Below, piece after piece: positions 35,761 to 45,189 of a DNA stretch of 64,000 bases. The translations under genes and the position numbers were made by a program. The stretch's first letter is position 1; every line of letters starts with the position of its first letter. The DNA is taken from NCBI RefSeq assembly GCF_010435965.1, contig NZ_JAAGAA010000002.1, positions 1 through 64,000 of the forward strand, given 5' to 3'. The notes below the pieces were generated by a model. The model had not been told where the DNA came from, ran no database searches, and saw only the letters and a program-made list of their open reading frames with translations. The stretch comes from Crenobacter caeni. Lineage in GTDB: Bacteria; Pseudomonadota; Gammaproteobacteria; Burkholderiales; Chromobacteriaceae.

Positions 35761-36324
35761 ATGGATCCAAAAACCGTTGAACAAGTTACCCGCCGCTGGG
35801 TGGAAGAGGCCGTGATCGGCCTGAACCTGTGCCCGTTCGCCCGCAGCGTCTACGTCGAGGGGCGGGTGCGCATCGTGGTGAGCGCCGCGCGCCACCTCGA
35901 CGCCTTCCTCGAGGACCTCGACCGCGAGCTCGACACCCTGTCCGACGCCGACCCGGCCAAGATCGACACCACCTTGCTGGTGCACCCGACGCTGTTCCCG
36001 GACTTCGAGACCTTCAACGATGTGCTTGAGCTCGCCGAAGAGGTGGTCGACGAGCACGCGCTCACCGGCGTGATCCAGGTCGCGCATTTCCACCCCGACT
36101 TCCGCTTCGAGGATGCCGAAGAAGACGACGTCGCCAACTGCAGCAACCGCTCGCCCTACCCGACGCTGCACCTGCTGCGCGAGGCCAGCATCGAGCGCGC
36201 GGTGTCCGCGCTGGCCGACCCGGACGCGATCTACCGCGCCAATATCGAAACCTTGCACAAGCTCGGTTGGGCCGGCTGGCGCGCGCTGGGGGTCGGCGCG
36301 CCCGATGACGCGGACAAGCCCTAG
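35761..36324 (+). CDS. DUF1415 family protein
   Basis: A 187-residue protein of the DUF1415 family, found widely in beta- and gammaproteobacteria. Marks of the family are WVEEAVIGLNLCPFA at the N-terminus, the VHPTLFPDFETFND segment and FHPDFRFED followed by NRSPYPTLHLLRE. No catalytic motif is known. It starts behind AGAAGGATC and lies between a DsrE-like gene and kup. Confidence 0.85.
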   Translation: MDPKTVEQVTRRWVEEAVIGLNLCPFARSVYVEGRVRIVVSAARHLDAFLEDLDRELDTLSDADPAKIDTTLLVHPTLFPDFETFNDVLELAEEVVDEHALTGVIQVAHFHPDFRFEDAEEDDVANCSNRSPYPTLHLLREASIERAVSALADPDAIYRANIETLHKLGWAGWRALGVGAPDDADKP

Positions 36325-36383
36325 CCGCGCGATTCGGCGAACTGTCATCTAGTCTGTTGGAGTACGCGCAGACGGAGGACAGG

Positions 36384-38249
36384 ATGGACGCGAAAAAGGG
36401 CGGCACGCCGTGGCTGATGGCGCTGACGGCGATGGGGGTGGTGTACGGCGATATCGGTACCAGCCCGCTTTACGCGTTCCGTATGGCGTTTGCCGGGCCG
36501 TTCGCGCTCACGCCGACGCCCGACCATGTGCTGGTCACCCTCTCCGCGCTGTTCTGGTCGGTGCTGCTGGTGATCTCGCTCAAGTACATGGCGCTGGTGC
36601 TCAATTTCGACAACGACGGCGAGGGCGGGGTGCTCGCGCTGGCGGCGCGCGTGCACCGCCAGTCCGACGCGCACCCGCGCGTGGCGCGCCTGGCGGTGCT
36701 GCTCGGCGTGTTCGGCGCCGCGCTCTTCTTCGGCGACGCGGTGATCACGCCAGCGATCTCGGTGCTGTCCGCCGTCGAGGGGCTGGGCGTCGCCGACCCC
36801 GCGCTGCTGCCCCTGGTGCTGCCGCTCTCGCTCGCCGTCTTGCTCGCGCTCTTTTCCGTGCAGCGCTTCGGTACCGGGCTAGTCGGCAAGCTGTTCGGCC
36901 CGGTGATGCTGTTGTGGTTCGCGGTGCTCGCGCTGCTTGGCGGCGCCAGCATCGCGCGCTCGCCCGAGGTGCTCGCCGCGCTCAACCCCTGGTACGCGCT
37001 GCGCTTCGCGCTCGAGTTCCCGACGGCGGCCTTCCTGCTGTTGTCAGCGGTGTTCCTCGCGATGACCGGCGGCGAGGCGCTGTACGCCGACATGGGCCAC
37101 TTCGGGCGCACGCCGATCCGTGTCGCCTGGTTTCGCGCGGTGTGGCCCGCGCTGATGCTCAACTACTTCGGGCAGGGCGCCGCGCTGTTGCGCTCGCCCG
37201 AAGCCGCCGCCCACCCTTTCTACCATCTGGCGCCCGCGGCGCTGCAACTGCCGCTGGTGGTGCTGGCGACCATGGCGACGGTGATCGCCGCGCAGGCGAC
37301 CATCGCCGGCGTGTTCTCGATGACGCGGCAGGCCGGCCATTTGGGTTACCTGCCGCCGTTCGCGGTGCGTCACACCTCTGCGCGCGAGCGCGGCCAGGTC
37401 TACCTGCCGGGGATCAACTGGCTGATGCTCGCGGTGGTCGTGCTGTTGGTGCTCGGCTTCCGTTCGGCCGAGGCGATGGCCGCCGCCTACGGCATCGCGG
37501 TGTCCGGCTCGATGAACATCACCACCGTGCTGTGCCTGACGCTGGTCGCGCTGACTTTCACCGGCGCGCAAAGGCTGCGCTATTTGGCGGCGTTTGCCGG
37601 GCTGTGGCTGGTCGAGCTCGTCTTTCTCGCGTCCAACGCGAGCAAGATCCCGGACGGCGGCTGGTTGCCGCTGACGCTGGGGCTCGCGCTGTTCGCACTG
37701 ATGACCAGCTGGCAGCGCGCGCAAGATGCGATCGAGGCGCGCCGCCACCAGTGCGCGCTGCCGCTGCACGACTTCGTCGTCCACCTGCCCGACGTGGTAC
37801 GGGTACCCGGCACGGCGGTTTATCTCAGTTCGCACGACAACGCGGTGCCGCTCGCGCTGCAGCAGAACCTCAAGCACTATCACTGCCTGCATGCGCGCAA
37901 CCTGTTCGTACACGTCGGCATGCTGGAGTCGCCCGAGGCCGGCGCCGGGCAGCGGCTGACGCTCTACGCCTTGGGGCCGGATACCTGGAGCGTCTACCTG
38001 CGCTTCGGCTTTCGCGAGGAACCCGACGTGCCCGCCGCGCTGATGGCCGAGCCGGCACTCGCGCCGCTTCTGTCGGGCGAAGTGTCGTATTTCCTGAGCC
38101 AGGTCGGGCGGCTGGAGACGCTGGAGGGGGTGCCGCGCTGGCGGCGGGCGCTGTTCCGCTTCCTCGCCCGGCAAGGGCAGAGCCTTGCCGATTATTACCG
38201 CCTGCCGCCCGAGCAGGTGGTCGAACTGGGCACCACCGCCGGGCGCTGA
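36384..38249 (+). CDS. kup: Low-affinity potassium/proton symporter Kup
   Basis: A 621-residue inner-membrane potassium uptake protein. The first segment has the family hallmark GVVYGDIGTSPLYAF, and about twelve membrane segments follow, for example around FFGDAVITPAISVL and GIAVSGSMNITTVL. A cytoplasmic C-terminal domain of about 180 residues completes the full length. I start at MDAKKGG behind ACGGAGGACAGG; an in-frame extension of nine residues is unlikely. It is a single gene and usually constitutive. Confidence 0.96.
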   Translation: MDAKKGGTPWLMALTAMGVVYGDIGTSPLYAFRMAFAGPFALTPTPDHVLVTLSALFWSVLLVISLKYMALVLNFDNDGEGGVLALAARVHRQSDAHPRVARLAVLLGVFGAALFFGDAVITPAISVLSAVEGLGVADPALLPLVLPLSLAVLLALFSVQRFGTGLVGKLFGPVMLLWFAVLALLGGASIARSPEVLAALNPWYALRFALEFPTAAFLLLSAVFLAMTGGEALYADMGHFGRTPIRVAWFRAVWPALMLNYFGQGAALLRSPEAAAHPFYHLAPAALQLPLVVLATMATVIAAQATIAGVFSMTRQAGHLGYLPPFAVRHTSARERGQVYLPGINWLMLAVVVLLVLGFRSAEAMAAAYGIAVSGSMNITTVLCLTLVALTFTGAQRLRYLAAFAGLWLVELVFLASNASKIPDGGWLPLTLGLALFALMTSWQRAQDAIEARRHQCALPLHDFVVHLPDVVRVPGTAVYLSSHDNAVPLALQQNLKHYHCLHARNLFVHVGMLESPEAGAGQRLTLYALGPDTWSVYLRFGFREEPDVPAALMAEPALAPLLSGEVSYFLSQVGRLETLEGVPRWRRALFRFLARQGQSLADYYRLPPEQVVELGTTAGR

Positions 38250-38314
38250 TACGCCCGTTTTCGCGTGACGTGGCGGCTGGCACAATGGCGGCTTCCTGAT
38301 GACGGAGGCAAGTC

Positions 38315-38938
38315 ATGATCCAGCTCTACACCTGGGGTACGCCGAACGGCCGCAAGATTTCCATCGCGCTCGAGGAGCTCGGCCTCGCGTACGGCGTGCA
38401 CCCCGTCGATATCGGCGCGGGCGCGCAGTTCGCGCCGGCCTTCCTCGAGATCAGCCCGAACAACAAGATTCCCGCGATTGTCGACCCGGATGGCCCCGAT
38501 GGCCAGCCGCTCGCGCTCTTTGAGTCGGGCGCGATCCTCGTCTACCTCGCCGAAAAGACCGGCCGCCTGCTGCCCGCCGCCGGCGAGGCGCGCTACCGGG
38601 TGCTGCAGTGGCTGATGTTCCAGATGGGCGGCTTTGGCCCGATGCTCGGGCAGGCGCACCACTTCCTGCGCTACGCGCCCGAGACCGTCCCTTACGCGCA
38701 AAAGCGCTACCACGACGAGGCGCTGCGCCTCTACCGCGTGCTCGACACCGCGCTGGCCGGTCAGCCTTACGTCGCCGGCGACGAATACAGCATCGCCGAC
38801 ATCGCGCTCTACCCGTGGGCAGCCAAGCACGACTGGCATTGCGTGGACCTCGAACCCTTCCCGCACGTCGCGCGCTGGCTCGCCGAAGTCGGCGCGCGGC
38901 CGGCGGTGGCACGCGGCATGGCGGTGCCGGCGGCCTGA
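38315..38938 (+). CDS. Glutathione S-transferase family protein, YfcG/YghU-like
   Basis: A 207-residue GST of the nu-like group. The N-terminal thioredoxin fold starts LYTWGTPNGRKISIALEELG, where Thr/Asn in TPNGRK replace the usual Tyr/Ser catalytic residue, as in E. coli YfcG, a glutathione-dependent disulfide-bond reductase. ESGAILVYLAEKTG is the glutathione-binding SNAIL-like segment. The C-terminal helical domain ends with RPAVARGM. It is convergent with benE, separated by one base. Confidence 0.9.
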   Translation: MIQLYTWGTPNGRKISIALEELGLAYGVHPVDIGAGAQFAPAFLEISPNNKIPAIVDPDGPDGQPLALFESGAILVYLAEKTGRLLPAAGEARYRVLQWLMFQMGGFGPMLGQAHHFLRYAPETVPYAQKRYHDEALRLYRVLDTALAGQPYVAGDEYSIADIALYPWAAKHDWHCVDLEPFPHVARWLAEVGARPAVARGMAVPAA

Positions 38939-38939
38939 T

Positions 38940-40100
38940 TCAGGCGGCGCGCGGCTTGAGCGCGAGCCAGGCGAGTGCGCCGGCGATCAGCCCCCAGAAC
39001 GCCGAGCCGACCCCCCACAGGGTGAAGCCGGACGCTGTGACGAGGAAGGTGATCAGAGCGCTCTCGCGCATCGCCTCGTCGCGCATCGCGGTGGCGAGGG
39101 CGCCGGCGAGCGTGGAAAAGAGCGCGATGCCGGCGATCGCCAGCACCAGCGCCGGCGGCAAGGCCGAGAACAGGCTGCCGACCGTCGCGCCGAACACCCC
39201 GAGCAACAGGTAGAAGCCGCCGGCGGCGACGCTCGCCAGGTAGCGGCGCGACGGGTCCGGGTGCGCATCCGGACTCATGCACAGCGCGGCGGTGATCGCC
39301 GCCAGGTTTAGCGCGAAGCAGCCCAGCGGCGCGAGCACCAGGTTGACGAGGCCGGTGAAGCCGATGATGGGCGAGATCGGCGGCCGGTAGCCGTGCGCGT
39401 GCAAGGTGGCGACGCCGGGCACGTTCTGCGAGGCCATGGTGACGACGAACAGCGGCACGCCGACGCCTAGCAACACAGCCGGGTCGAACGACGGCGCGGT
39501 CCAGAGCGGCGCGGCCAGCTCGAAGCGGATCAGGTCGCTTCTCAGGTTGCCCTCGAGCGAGGCGAGGGCGACGCCGGCGAGCAGCACCAGCGGCACCGTG
39601 TAGCGCGAGCGTCCGGCGCGCAGCGTGAGATAAAACAGGAACATCGCGCCGACCAGCAGCGTCTCGTGCTGCATCGCGAGAAAGACGTTGGCGCCGAACT
39701 TGAACAGGATGCCGGCGAGCATCGCCGCGGCCATCGGCAGCGGGATGCGCGAGAGCACCCGCTCGAAGGCGCCGCTCGCGCCGCTGACCAGGATCAACAG
39801 CGCCGAGAACATGAAGGCACCGATCGCGTCCGGCAGCGACACCCCGGATAGCGCGGTGATCAGCAGCGCCGCGCCCGGCGTCGACCACGCGGTGACTACC
39901 GGCACCTTGTAGCGCAGCGATAGCGCGATGCAGCTCACCCCCATCGCCAGCCCCAGCGCCATCAGCCACGAAGCGATCGCCTCCGGCGTGTCGGCGACGG
40001 CGCGCGCCGCCTCGAACACCAGCGCGGCCGAACTGGTGTAGCCGACGAGGACGGTGACAAGGCCGGCGGCGAGTGCGGGCAGGTCGCGGCGGGTGAGCAT
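38940..40100 (-). CDS. benE: BenE-family benzoate/proton symporter
   Basis: A 386-residue integral membrane protein of the BenE family with about twelve segments. Typical stretches are VTVLVGYTSSAALVFEAA at the N-terminus, AWSTPGAALL and the FALNLAAITAALCM region. The family imports benzoate; no benzoate-degradation genes are near, so the true substrate may differ. I start at MLTRRDLPAL behind GGGAGAAAACC; the frame runs 168 bases further upstream without similarity. Confidence 0.9.
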   Translation of the reverse strand: MLTRRDLPALAAGLVTVLVGYTSSAALVFEAARAVADTPEAIASWLMALGLAMGVSCIALSLRYKVPVVTAWSTPGAALLITALSGVSLPDAIGAFMFSALLILVSGASGAFERVLSRIPLPMAAAMLAGILFKFGANVFLAMQHETLLVGAMFLFYLTLRAGRSRYTVPLVLLAGVALASLEGNLRSDLIRFELAAPLWTAPSFDPAVLLGVGVPLFVVTMASQNVPGVATLHAHGYRPPISPIIGFTGLVNLVLAPLGCFALNLAAITAALCMSPDAHPDPSRRYLASVAAGGFYLLLGVFGATVGSLFSALPPALVLAIAGIALFSTLAGALATAMRDEAMRESALITFLVTASGFTLWGVGSAFWGLIAGALAWLALKPRAA

Positions 40101-40187
40101 GGTTTTCTCCCGGTGGTTTTGGCCCGAGACTGCCGCAGCCGGTGTCGGCTGTCTAGTTTTATGGCATATCAGGGGCGCCGGCCGGGC

Positions 40188-40217
40188 AAAAAAAAAGCGC
40201 AATCGGTTAGATCGCGC
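40188..40217 (-). terminator. Intrinsic terminator downstream of relA
   Basis: On the minus strand a 7-bp stem gcgcgat / attgcgc (one G-U pair) with a seven-base loop is followed by nine T. It lies about 155 bases after the relA stop and just upstream of benE. Confidence 0.7.
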
Positions 40218-40371
40218 CAAGTTCCACCTAAAGAAGGAGGATGGAGGAGACAACACCAAAACGTGCATGAGGTGCGACGTGATGATGCGATACGAATTAT
40301 GTGCATTGCATCACGGAATGGCAAGCAGTTTTTTGTGCAAAGCACAAAACGCGACGCATTCCCGTTCCGCC
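40218..40371 (-). other. relA 3' region with inverted repeat, no gene seen
   Basis: AT-richer than its surroundings. It contains TTTTGTGC-AAA-GCACAAAA (40331-40349), a perfect 8-bp inverted repeat, and ends at the terminator described above. It could be the relA 3' untranslated region or a small RNA with that terminator. No protein-coding frame is convincing. Confidence 0.4.
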
Positions 40372-42576
40372 TCAGCAGCGGTACGCCTCCTGCACCCCCT
40401 GGATCTCGTTGATATGCGCGATCACCCGGCTGATTTCCTGCACGCCGCGCACCTCGACCGTGAAGCGCATGCGCGCGCGCGCGTCCTTGGTCTGGCTGTT
40501 GATCGCGATCACGTTGAGCTTCTCGCGCGACAGGGTGTCCGAGATGTCGCGCAACAGGCTGGCGCGGTCGCGCGCGATGATCTCGATGTCGATCGGGAAC
40601 ACGCTGTTCTTCTGCTCGCCCCAGTCGGCGGTGATCAGCCGCTCGGGCGCCTCGGCCGACAGCCGCTTGAGCGTCAGGCAGTTGCTGCGGTGGATCGAGA
40701 TGCCGCGCCCCTTGGTGACGAAGCCGACCACCGCGTCTGGCGGTGCCGGCTTGCAGCAGCCGGCGAGGATGGTCATCAGGTTGTCGACCCCCTCGATCAG
40801 GATGCCGCCCGCGTTGTGGCCGCCCTTGCTGCGCTTGACGAGATCCTCCGGCGCGAGCTCGGGCGGTGGCGGCGCGAAGCTCTCGATCGCCTGCGCCAGC
40901 GCGCGCAAGGAGAGTTCGCCGTGGCCGAGCGCCGCGTACACCTCGTCCAGCCTGGTAAAGCCGAGCTTCTCGGCGAGCGCCGCCTGGTTGGGGTGGTGCG
41001 CCGGGTGGCGCGCGAGTTCGCGCTCGAACAGCTGGTGGCCTGTCTCGCGGATCGCGTCGGCGTTCTGCTGGCGGATGTACTGGCGGATCTTGGTGATCGC
41101 CTTCGAGCTCTTGACCCAGCCCTCGTGCAGCCAGTTGACGCTGGGACCGCCTTCCTTGGCGGCGAGGATCTCGACGCGCTGGCCGTTGGCAAGCGGGGTC
41201 GATAGCGGGACGATCTGCCCCTCGACCTTGGCGCCGCGGCAGCGGTTGCCAAGATCCGAGTGCAGCGCGTACGCGAAGTCGATCGGCGTCGCGCCGGCCG
41301 GCAGCGACAGCACGCGGCCCTGCGGCGTCAGCACGTAGATGGTGTCGGCGAACAGTTCGGTCTTGAACGCGTCGGCCAGGTCCTCGCGCTCGGACGAGAT
41401 CTCCTCGCGCCAGTCGAGCAACTGGCGCAGCCACGAGATCTTCTCCTCGTAAGCCGAATCGCCCTTGCCGCCTTCCTTGTAGCGCCAGTGCGCGGCGACG
41501 CCGAATTCGGCGTGCTCGTGCATCTCGAAGGTGCGGATCTGCACCTCGACCGCCTTGTCCTCGGGGCCGATCACCGCGGTGTGCAGGCTGCGGTAGTTGT
41601 TGGCCTTGGGGTGCGAGATATAGTCGTCGAACTCGCCGGGGATCGGCTGCCACATATTGTGGATGATCCCCAGCGCCGTGTAGCAGTCCTGCAGCTTGTC
41701 GACCAGGATGCGCACCGCACGGATGTCGTAAAGTTCGGAGAAGTCGAGCTTCTTCTTGCGCATCTTCTTCCAGATCGAATAGATGTGCTTGGGCCGGCCG
41801 GCGACCTCGGCGTGCACGCCGACGCGTGCCAGTTCGCTGCGCAGGGTGTCCAGCACGCGCTCGATATAGTCGAGCCGCTCGAGCCGGCGCTCGTCGAGCA
41901 GGCGGGCGATCTTCTTGTAGCTGTCCGGGTCCTGGTGGCGAAAGCCGAGGTCCTCGAGTTCCCACTTGATCTGCCATACCCCCAGACGGTTGGCCAGCGG
42001 TGCGAACACGTCCATGGTCTCGGTCGCGATCTGCCGGCGCAGCGCCTCGTCGTCGACCTTTGGCAGGTAGTGCATGGTCTGCGTGCGCCACGCGAGCTTG
42101 ATCAGCACCACGCGGATATCGGTGACCATCGCCAGCAGCATCTTGCGCATGGTCTCGGCCTGGCGCGCGCGGTCTTCCGGCGTGGCCAGCCGGTCGAGGC
42201 GGGCCAGTTCAGTCAGCCGGCGCACCTTGCCGACGCCCTCGACCAGCATGGCGACGGTCGGGTTGAAGGTGCGCGCGAGCCATTCATGGCCGTTGTCGCG
42301 GTAGTCGGGCACCGCGAACAGCAAGGTCGCGGCGATCGCGTCCGGCAGCAGGTCGAGGTCGGCGACGATGGCGGCGGCACCGACCGCGTGGCTGAACACG
42401 TCTTCGCCGGTCGAGGGCAGCGTCTTGTCCTGGTAGATCGTTTGCGCCTCGGCGAAGGCACGGGCAAGCAGCTCGCCCTCGGCGGCGGGTAGGGAAGCGG
42501 AGAGCCGGTCCAGCCACGCCGCCGTGTCGACGGCGTCGGCTAGGGTATCGGCAACAGGGCGGACGACGGAAACCAT
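40372..42576 (-). CDS. relA: GTP pyrophosphokinase RelA
   Basis: Makes (p)ppGpp from ATP and GTP/GDP on stalled ribosomes. The 734-residue protein has the RelA layout: a degenerate hydrolase domain (about 30-190) in which the HD metal motif is replaced, a synthetase domain (about 245-400) with GRPKHIYSIWKKM and LYDIRAVRI, a TGS domain (about 410-475, IYVLTPQGRVLSLPAG), a zinc-finger-like part with CC, and a C-terminal ACT domain. The acidic ELYD motif in the synthetase marks RelA rather than SpoT. It starts ten bases after mutY and lacks a clear ribosome site, so it may be coupled with it. Confidence 0.95.
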   Translation of the reverse strand: MVSVVRPVADTLADAVDTAAWLDRLSASLPAAEGELLARAFAEAQTIYQDKTLPSTGEDVFSHAVGAAAIVADLDLLPDAIAATLLFAVPDYRDNGHEWLARTFNPTVAMLVEGVGKVRRLTELARLDRLATPEDRARQAETMRKMLLAMVTDIRVVLIKLAWRTQTMHYLPKVDDEALRRQIATETMDVFAPLANRLGVWQIKWELEDLGFRHQDPDSYKKIARLLDERRLERLDYIERVLDTLRSELARVGVHAEVAGRPKHIYSIWKKMRKKKLDFSELYDIRAVRILVDKLQDCYTALGIIHNMWQPIPGEFDDYISHPKANNYRSLHTAVIGPEDKAVEVQIRTFEMHEHAEFGVAAHWRYKEGGKGDSAYEEKISWLRQLLDWREEISSEREDLADAFKTELFADTIYVLTPQGRVLSLPAGATPIDFAYALHSDLGNRCRGAKVEGQIVPLSTPLANGQRVEILAAKEGGPSVNWLHEGWVKSSKAITKIRQYIRQQNADAIRETGHQLFERELARHPAHHPNQAALAEKLGFTRLDEVYAALGHGELSLRALAQAIESFAPPPPELAPEDLVKRSKGGHNAGGILIEGVDNLMTILAGCCKPAPPDAVVGFVTKGRGISIHRSNCLTLKRLSAEAPERLITADWGEQKNSVFPIDIEIIARDRASLLRDISDTLSREKLNVIAINSQTKDARARMRFTVEVRGVQEISRVIAHINEIQGVQEAYRC

Positions 42577-42586
42577 ACGACTATCA

Positions 42587-43660
42587 CTATGTACTGATCT
42601 GGTGGCTGACCGACAGTGTACCCGAACTGAGCGCTTCGAGCAGACGACGCACCGGTGTCGGCACGCCGGCTGCGATCGCCGCCTCGGGCGTCAGCCACTG
42701 GCGCGTGTCGTCCGCCGCACAGGGCGCCAGCGTATCTATCTGCACCGGCTGCGGGGTGATCACCAGCTTGAAGTGGGTGAACACGTGGACGAATTCGGGC
42801 CACGCCGGCAGCACTTCTCCAGTACCTAACTGCGCGAGCCACACTTCGCTCATCTCGCCGGCGGGCAGCTCGGGCAGCGACATGAGGCCGCCCCACACGC
42901 CGGTTGGCGGCCGGCGCTCGAGCAGCACACGGCCCGCGTGGCAGGCGAGCAGCAAGGTCGCGTAGCGGGTCGGCTGCGCCTTCTTCGGGCGCGCCGCCGG
43001 CAGTTCGGTTGTGCGTGCCTCGCGGTGCGCCACGCAGTCGGCGGCGAACGGGCAGCGCTGGCAGGCAGGTTTGCTGCGGGTGCAGCAGGTCGCGCCCAGG
43101 TCCATCAGCGCCTGCGTGTACGCGGGCATCGAGGATGCGTCCTGTGGCAGCAGCGTCTCGGCCAGCGTCCACAGGGCTTTTTCGATTTCGCGCTCGCCCG
43201 TCCAGCCCTCGACGCCGAACACCCGGGTGAGTACCCGTTTGACGTTGCCGTCGAGGATGGTCTCGCGCGCGTTGAAGGAGAAGGCGGCGATCGCCGCGGC
43301 GGTCGAGCGGCCGACGCCGGGCAGGGTTTCCAGCGCCTCGCGCGTGTCGGGGAAGCGGCCGCCGAACACGTCGACGACCATGCGCGCCGCGCGGTGCAGG
43401 TTGCGCGCGCGGCTGTAGTAGCCCAGCCCGCTCCACAGCGCGAGCACGTCTTCCTGAGGGGCGGCGGCAAGCCGTTGCACGTCGGGGAAGCGCGCGACAA
43501 AGCGCGGGTAGTACTCGAGCACGCTACTGACCTGCGTCTGCTGCAGCATGATCTCGGACAGCCACACCCGATACGGGTCGTTCACCTGCCAGGGCAGGTC
43601 GTGACGGCCGTGTTCGGCCTGCCAGGCGATCAGGCGGGGGGCGAAGGCTTGCGCTTGCAT
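42587..43660 (-). CDS. mutY: A/G-specific adenine DNA glycosylase
   Basis: Removes adenine mispaired with 8-oxoguanine. The 357-residue protein begins with the helix-hairpin-helix glycosylase domain: WLSEIMLQQTQVSSVLEYY, LGYYSRARNL, then LPGVGRSTAAAIAAF. The iron-sulfur loop C-x6-C-x2-C-x5-C is in CTRSKPACQRCPFAADC. A C-terminal NUDIX-like domain (about 230-350) recognises 8-oxoG. It is upstream of relA in one transcription unit. Confidence 0.96.
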   Translation of the reverse strand: MQAQAFAPRLIAWQAEHGRHDLPWQVNDPYRVWLSEIMLQQTQVSSVLEYYPRFVARFPDVQRLAAAPQEDVLALWSGLGYYSRARNLHRAARMVVDVFGGRFPDTREALETLPGVGRSTAAAIAAFSFNARETILDGNVKRVLTRVFGVEGWTGEREIEKALWTLAETLLPQDASSMPAYTQALMDLGATCCTRSKPACQRCPFAADCVAHREARTTELPAARPKKAQPTRYATLLLACHAGRVLLERRPPTGVWGGLMSLPELPAGEMSEVWLAQLGTGEVLPAWPEFVHVFTHFKLVITPQPVQIDTLAPCAADDTRQWLTPEAAIAAGVPTPVRRLLEALSSGTLSVSHQIST

Positions 43661-43768
43661 GCGGCGATCTTTTGCGGGAAAACCGCCGATGTTAGCCCAA
43701 ATGCCGCCGCGCGGTCAGGAAGCGGCGCGCGAAATCCGCTAAGATGCGGGATTGTTCAAGGAGTCGGC

Positions 43769-45049
43769 ATGTCCAGTTTCAGATCCCGCCAGCGCAGCCA
43801 GGCTGGCCGCCATTTCATCCGGCCGGCAGCCGAGCACGAGGCGCGCAAGCCCGAGGCGCCCGCAGAGCGGCGCGCCCCCGTCCAGCGCGAGGCGGCCGTG
43901 CGCCCGCCGCGTGAACTCGACCTGTTCGCGCCTTGCCCGCGCGGGCTGGAAGGCGTGCTCGCGCGCGAGCTGGCGGCTTTGGGCGCGGAACGTGTCGAGG
44001 CGGGCGACGGCGGCGTGGGCTTTGTCGGCGACATGATGCTGATGATGCGTGCCAACCTCGAATTGCGCACCGCCAGCCGCGTGCTGCTCAGGCTCGCGCA
44101 CGGCCGCTACCGCGACGAGCGCGACATTTACGCGCTGGCGCTTTCCGTCGACTGGCCGCGCTGGTTCGACGTCAGCCGCACCATCAAGGTCAAGACCGAC
44201 GGCCACGGCAGCGGCTTGCGCAGCCTGGACTTCGTGTCGCTCAAGGTGAAGGACGCGGTGTGCGACCGCTTCCGCCGCGCGCAGGACGCGCGCCCGAGCG
44301 TCGACACCCGCTACCCGGACGTGCGCATCCAGGTCTACCTCGACGCCGAGTGGGCGACCGTCTACCTCGACACCTCGGGCGAGCCGCTGTTCAAGCGCGG
44401 CTGGCGCGAGGAGACCGGCGAGGCGCCGCTGCGCGAGAACCTCGCCGCCGGCGTGCTGCTGCTCGCCGGCTACGACGGCAGCCAGCCGCTACTCGACCCG
44501 ATGATGGGCAGCGGCACCTTGCTGATCGAGGCGGCCGATATCGCGCTCAACCGCGCACCGGGGCGCTTACGCGAATTCGGCTTCACCGAGCTGAGAAGCT
44601 ATGACGCTGTCGCCTGGGAAGGCGTGAAGGCCCGTGCGCGCCAGGCCGAGAAGCCGGTGGCGCCGCTGGCCATCCACGGCTCGGACCGCGCGGTGCAGAT
44701 GCTGGTGAAGGCGCGCCACAACCTGGGTCGGGTGGGGCTTGCCGGTGCGGTAACGCTCGCGCAGCGCGACGTGCTCGACGCGCGTCCGTTCGCCGAGAGC
44801 GGGCTGATCGTGTGCAACCCGCCCTACGGCGTGCGCCTGGACGAGCAGGACGCGCTCGCCGAGCTCTACCCGCAACTGGGTAGCTGGCTCAAGCAGCACT
44901 TCGCCGGCTGGACGGCGAACTTCCTGACCGGCGACTTGCGCATGCCCAAGCTGATGCGGCTGACGCCGGCGCGCAAGATCCCGCTCTACAACGGCGCGCT
45001 CGATTGCCGTCTGTTCGTGATCCCGATGGTCGCCGGCTCTAACCGCTAA
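43769..45049 (+). CDS. rlmL: 23S rRNA guanine-N2 methyltransferase, RlmL-type
   Basis: A 426-residue SAM-dependent methyltransferase. Residues 1-45 form a basic, disordered-looking extension (SSFRSRQRSQAGRH). A THUMP domain (about 55-165) comes next, then an UPF0020 methyltransferase domain with LDPMMGSGTLLIEAA and the catalytic NPPYGVRL. It corresponds to the N-terminal half of E. coli RlmKL, which makes m2G2445 in 23S rRNA; the RlmK part is absent here. The ATG follows AAGGAG. An in-frame extension of nearly 280 codons upstream is spurious. Confidence 0.9.
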   Translation: MSSFRSRQRSQAGRHFIRPAAEHEARKPEAPAERRAPVQREAAVRPPRELDLFAPCPRGLEGVLARELAALGAERVEAGDGGVGFVGDMMLMMRANLELRTASRVLLRLAHGRYRDERDIYALALSVDWPRWFDVSRTIKVKTDGHGSGLRSLDFVSLKVKDAVCDRFRRAQDARPSVDTRYPDVRIQVYLDAEWATVYLDTSGEPLFKRGWREETGEAPLRENLAAGVLLLAGYDGSQPLLDPMMGSGTLLIEAADIALNRAPGRLREFGFTELRSYDAVAWEGVKARARQAEKPVAPLAIHGSDRAVQMLVKARHNLGRVGLAGAVTLAQRDVLDARPFAESGLIVCNPPYGVRLDEQDALAELYPQLGSWLKQHFAGWTANFLTGDLRMPKLMRLTPARKIPLYNGALDCRLFVIPMVAGSNR

Positions 45050-45112
45050 GCGCCTGTTCACGAGGCGTAGGGCGTTGAAAACGCCTTCGTTCGCGAAACC
45101 GTGAACACGCGC
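45050..45112 (+). repeat. Long inverted repeat with inner hairpin
   Basis: Outer arms gcgcctgttcacg (45050-45062) and cgtgaacacgcgc (45100-45112) pair with one mismatch over 13 bp. Inside them ggcgtt-gaaa-acgcc forms a second short stem. The element begins at the stop region of the rlmL-type gene and could fold into a branched RNA or a cruciform. Confidence 0.6.
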
Positions 45113-45133
45113 CAAGCGACGGCATAACGGGTC

Positions 45134-45163
45134 AAGGCGTGCGATAATTCGCACGCCTTTATC
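45134..45163 (+). terminator. Terminator between rlmL-type gene and marC
   Basis: An 11-bp perfect stem aaggcgtgcga / tcgcacgcctt around taat, followed by ttatcatttt. The loop region gataat could also serve as a -10 element for marC. Confidence 0.75.
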
Positions 45164-45189
45164 ATTTTGTGCTGTTTTGTCTGACGACC

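Noticed and set aside
40372-42576. Missing HD hydrolase residues as damage to a SpoT enzyme.
   Set aside because: The synthetase region matches RelA, in which the hydrolase domain is naturally inactive.
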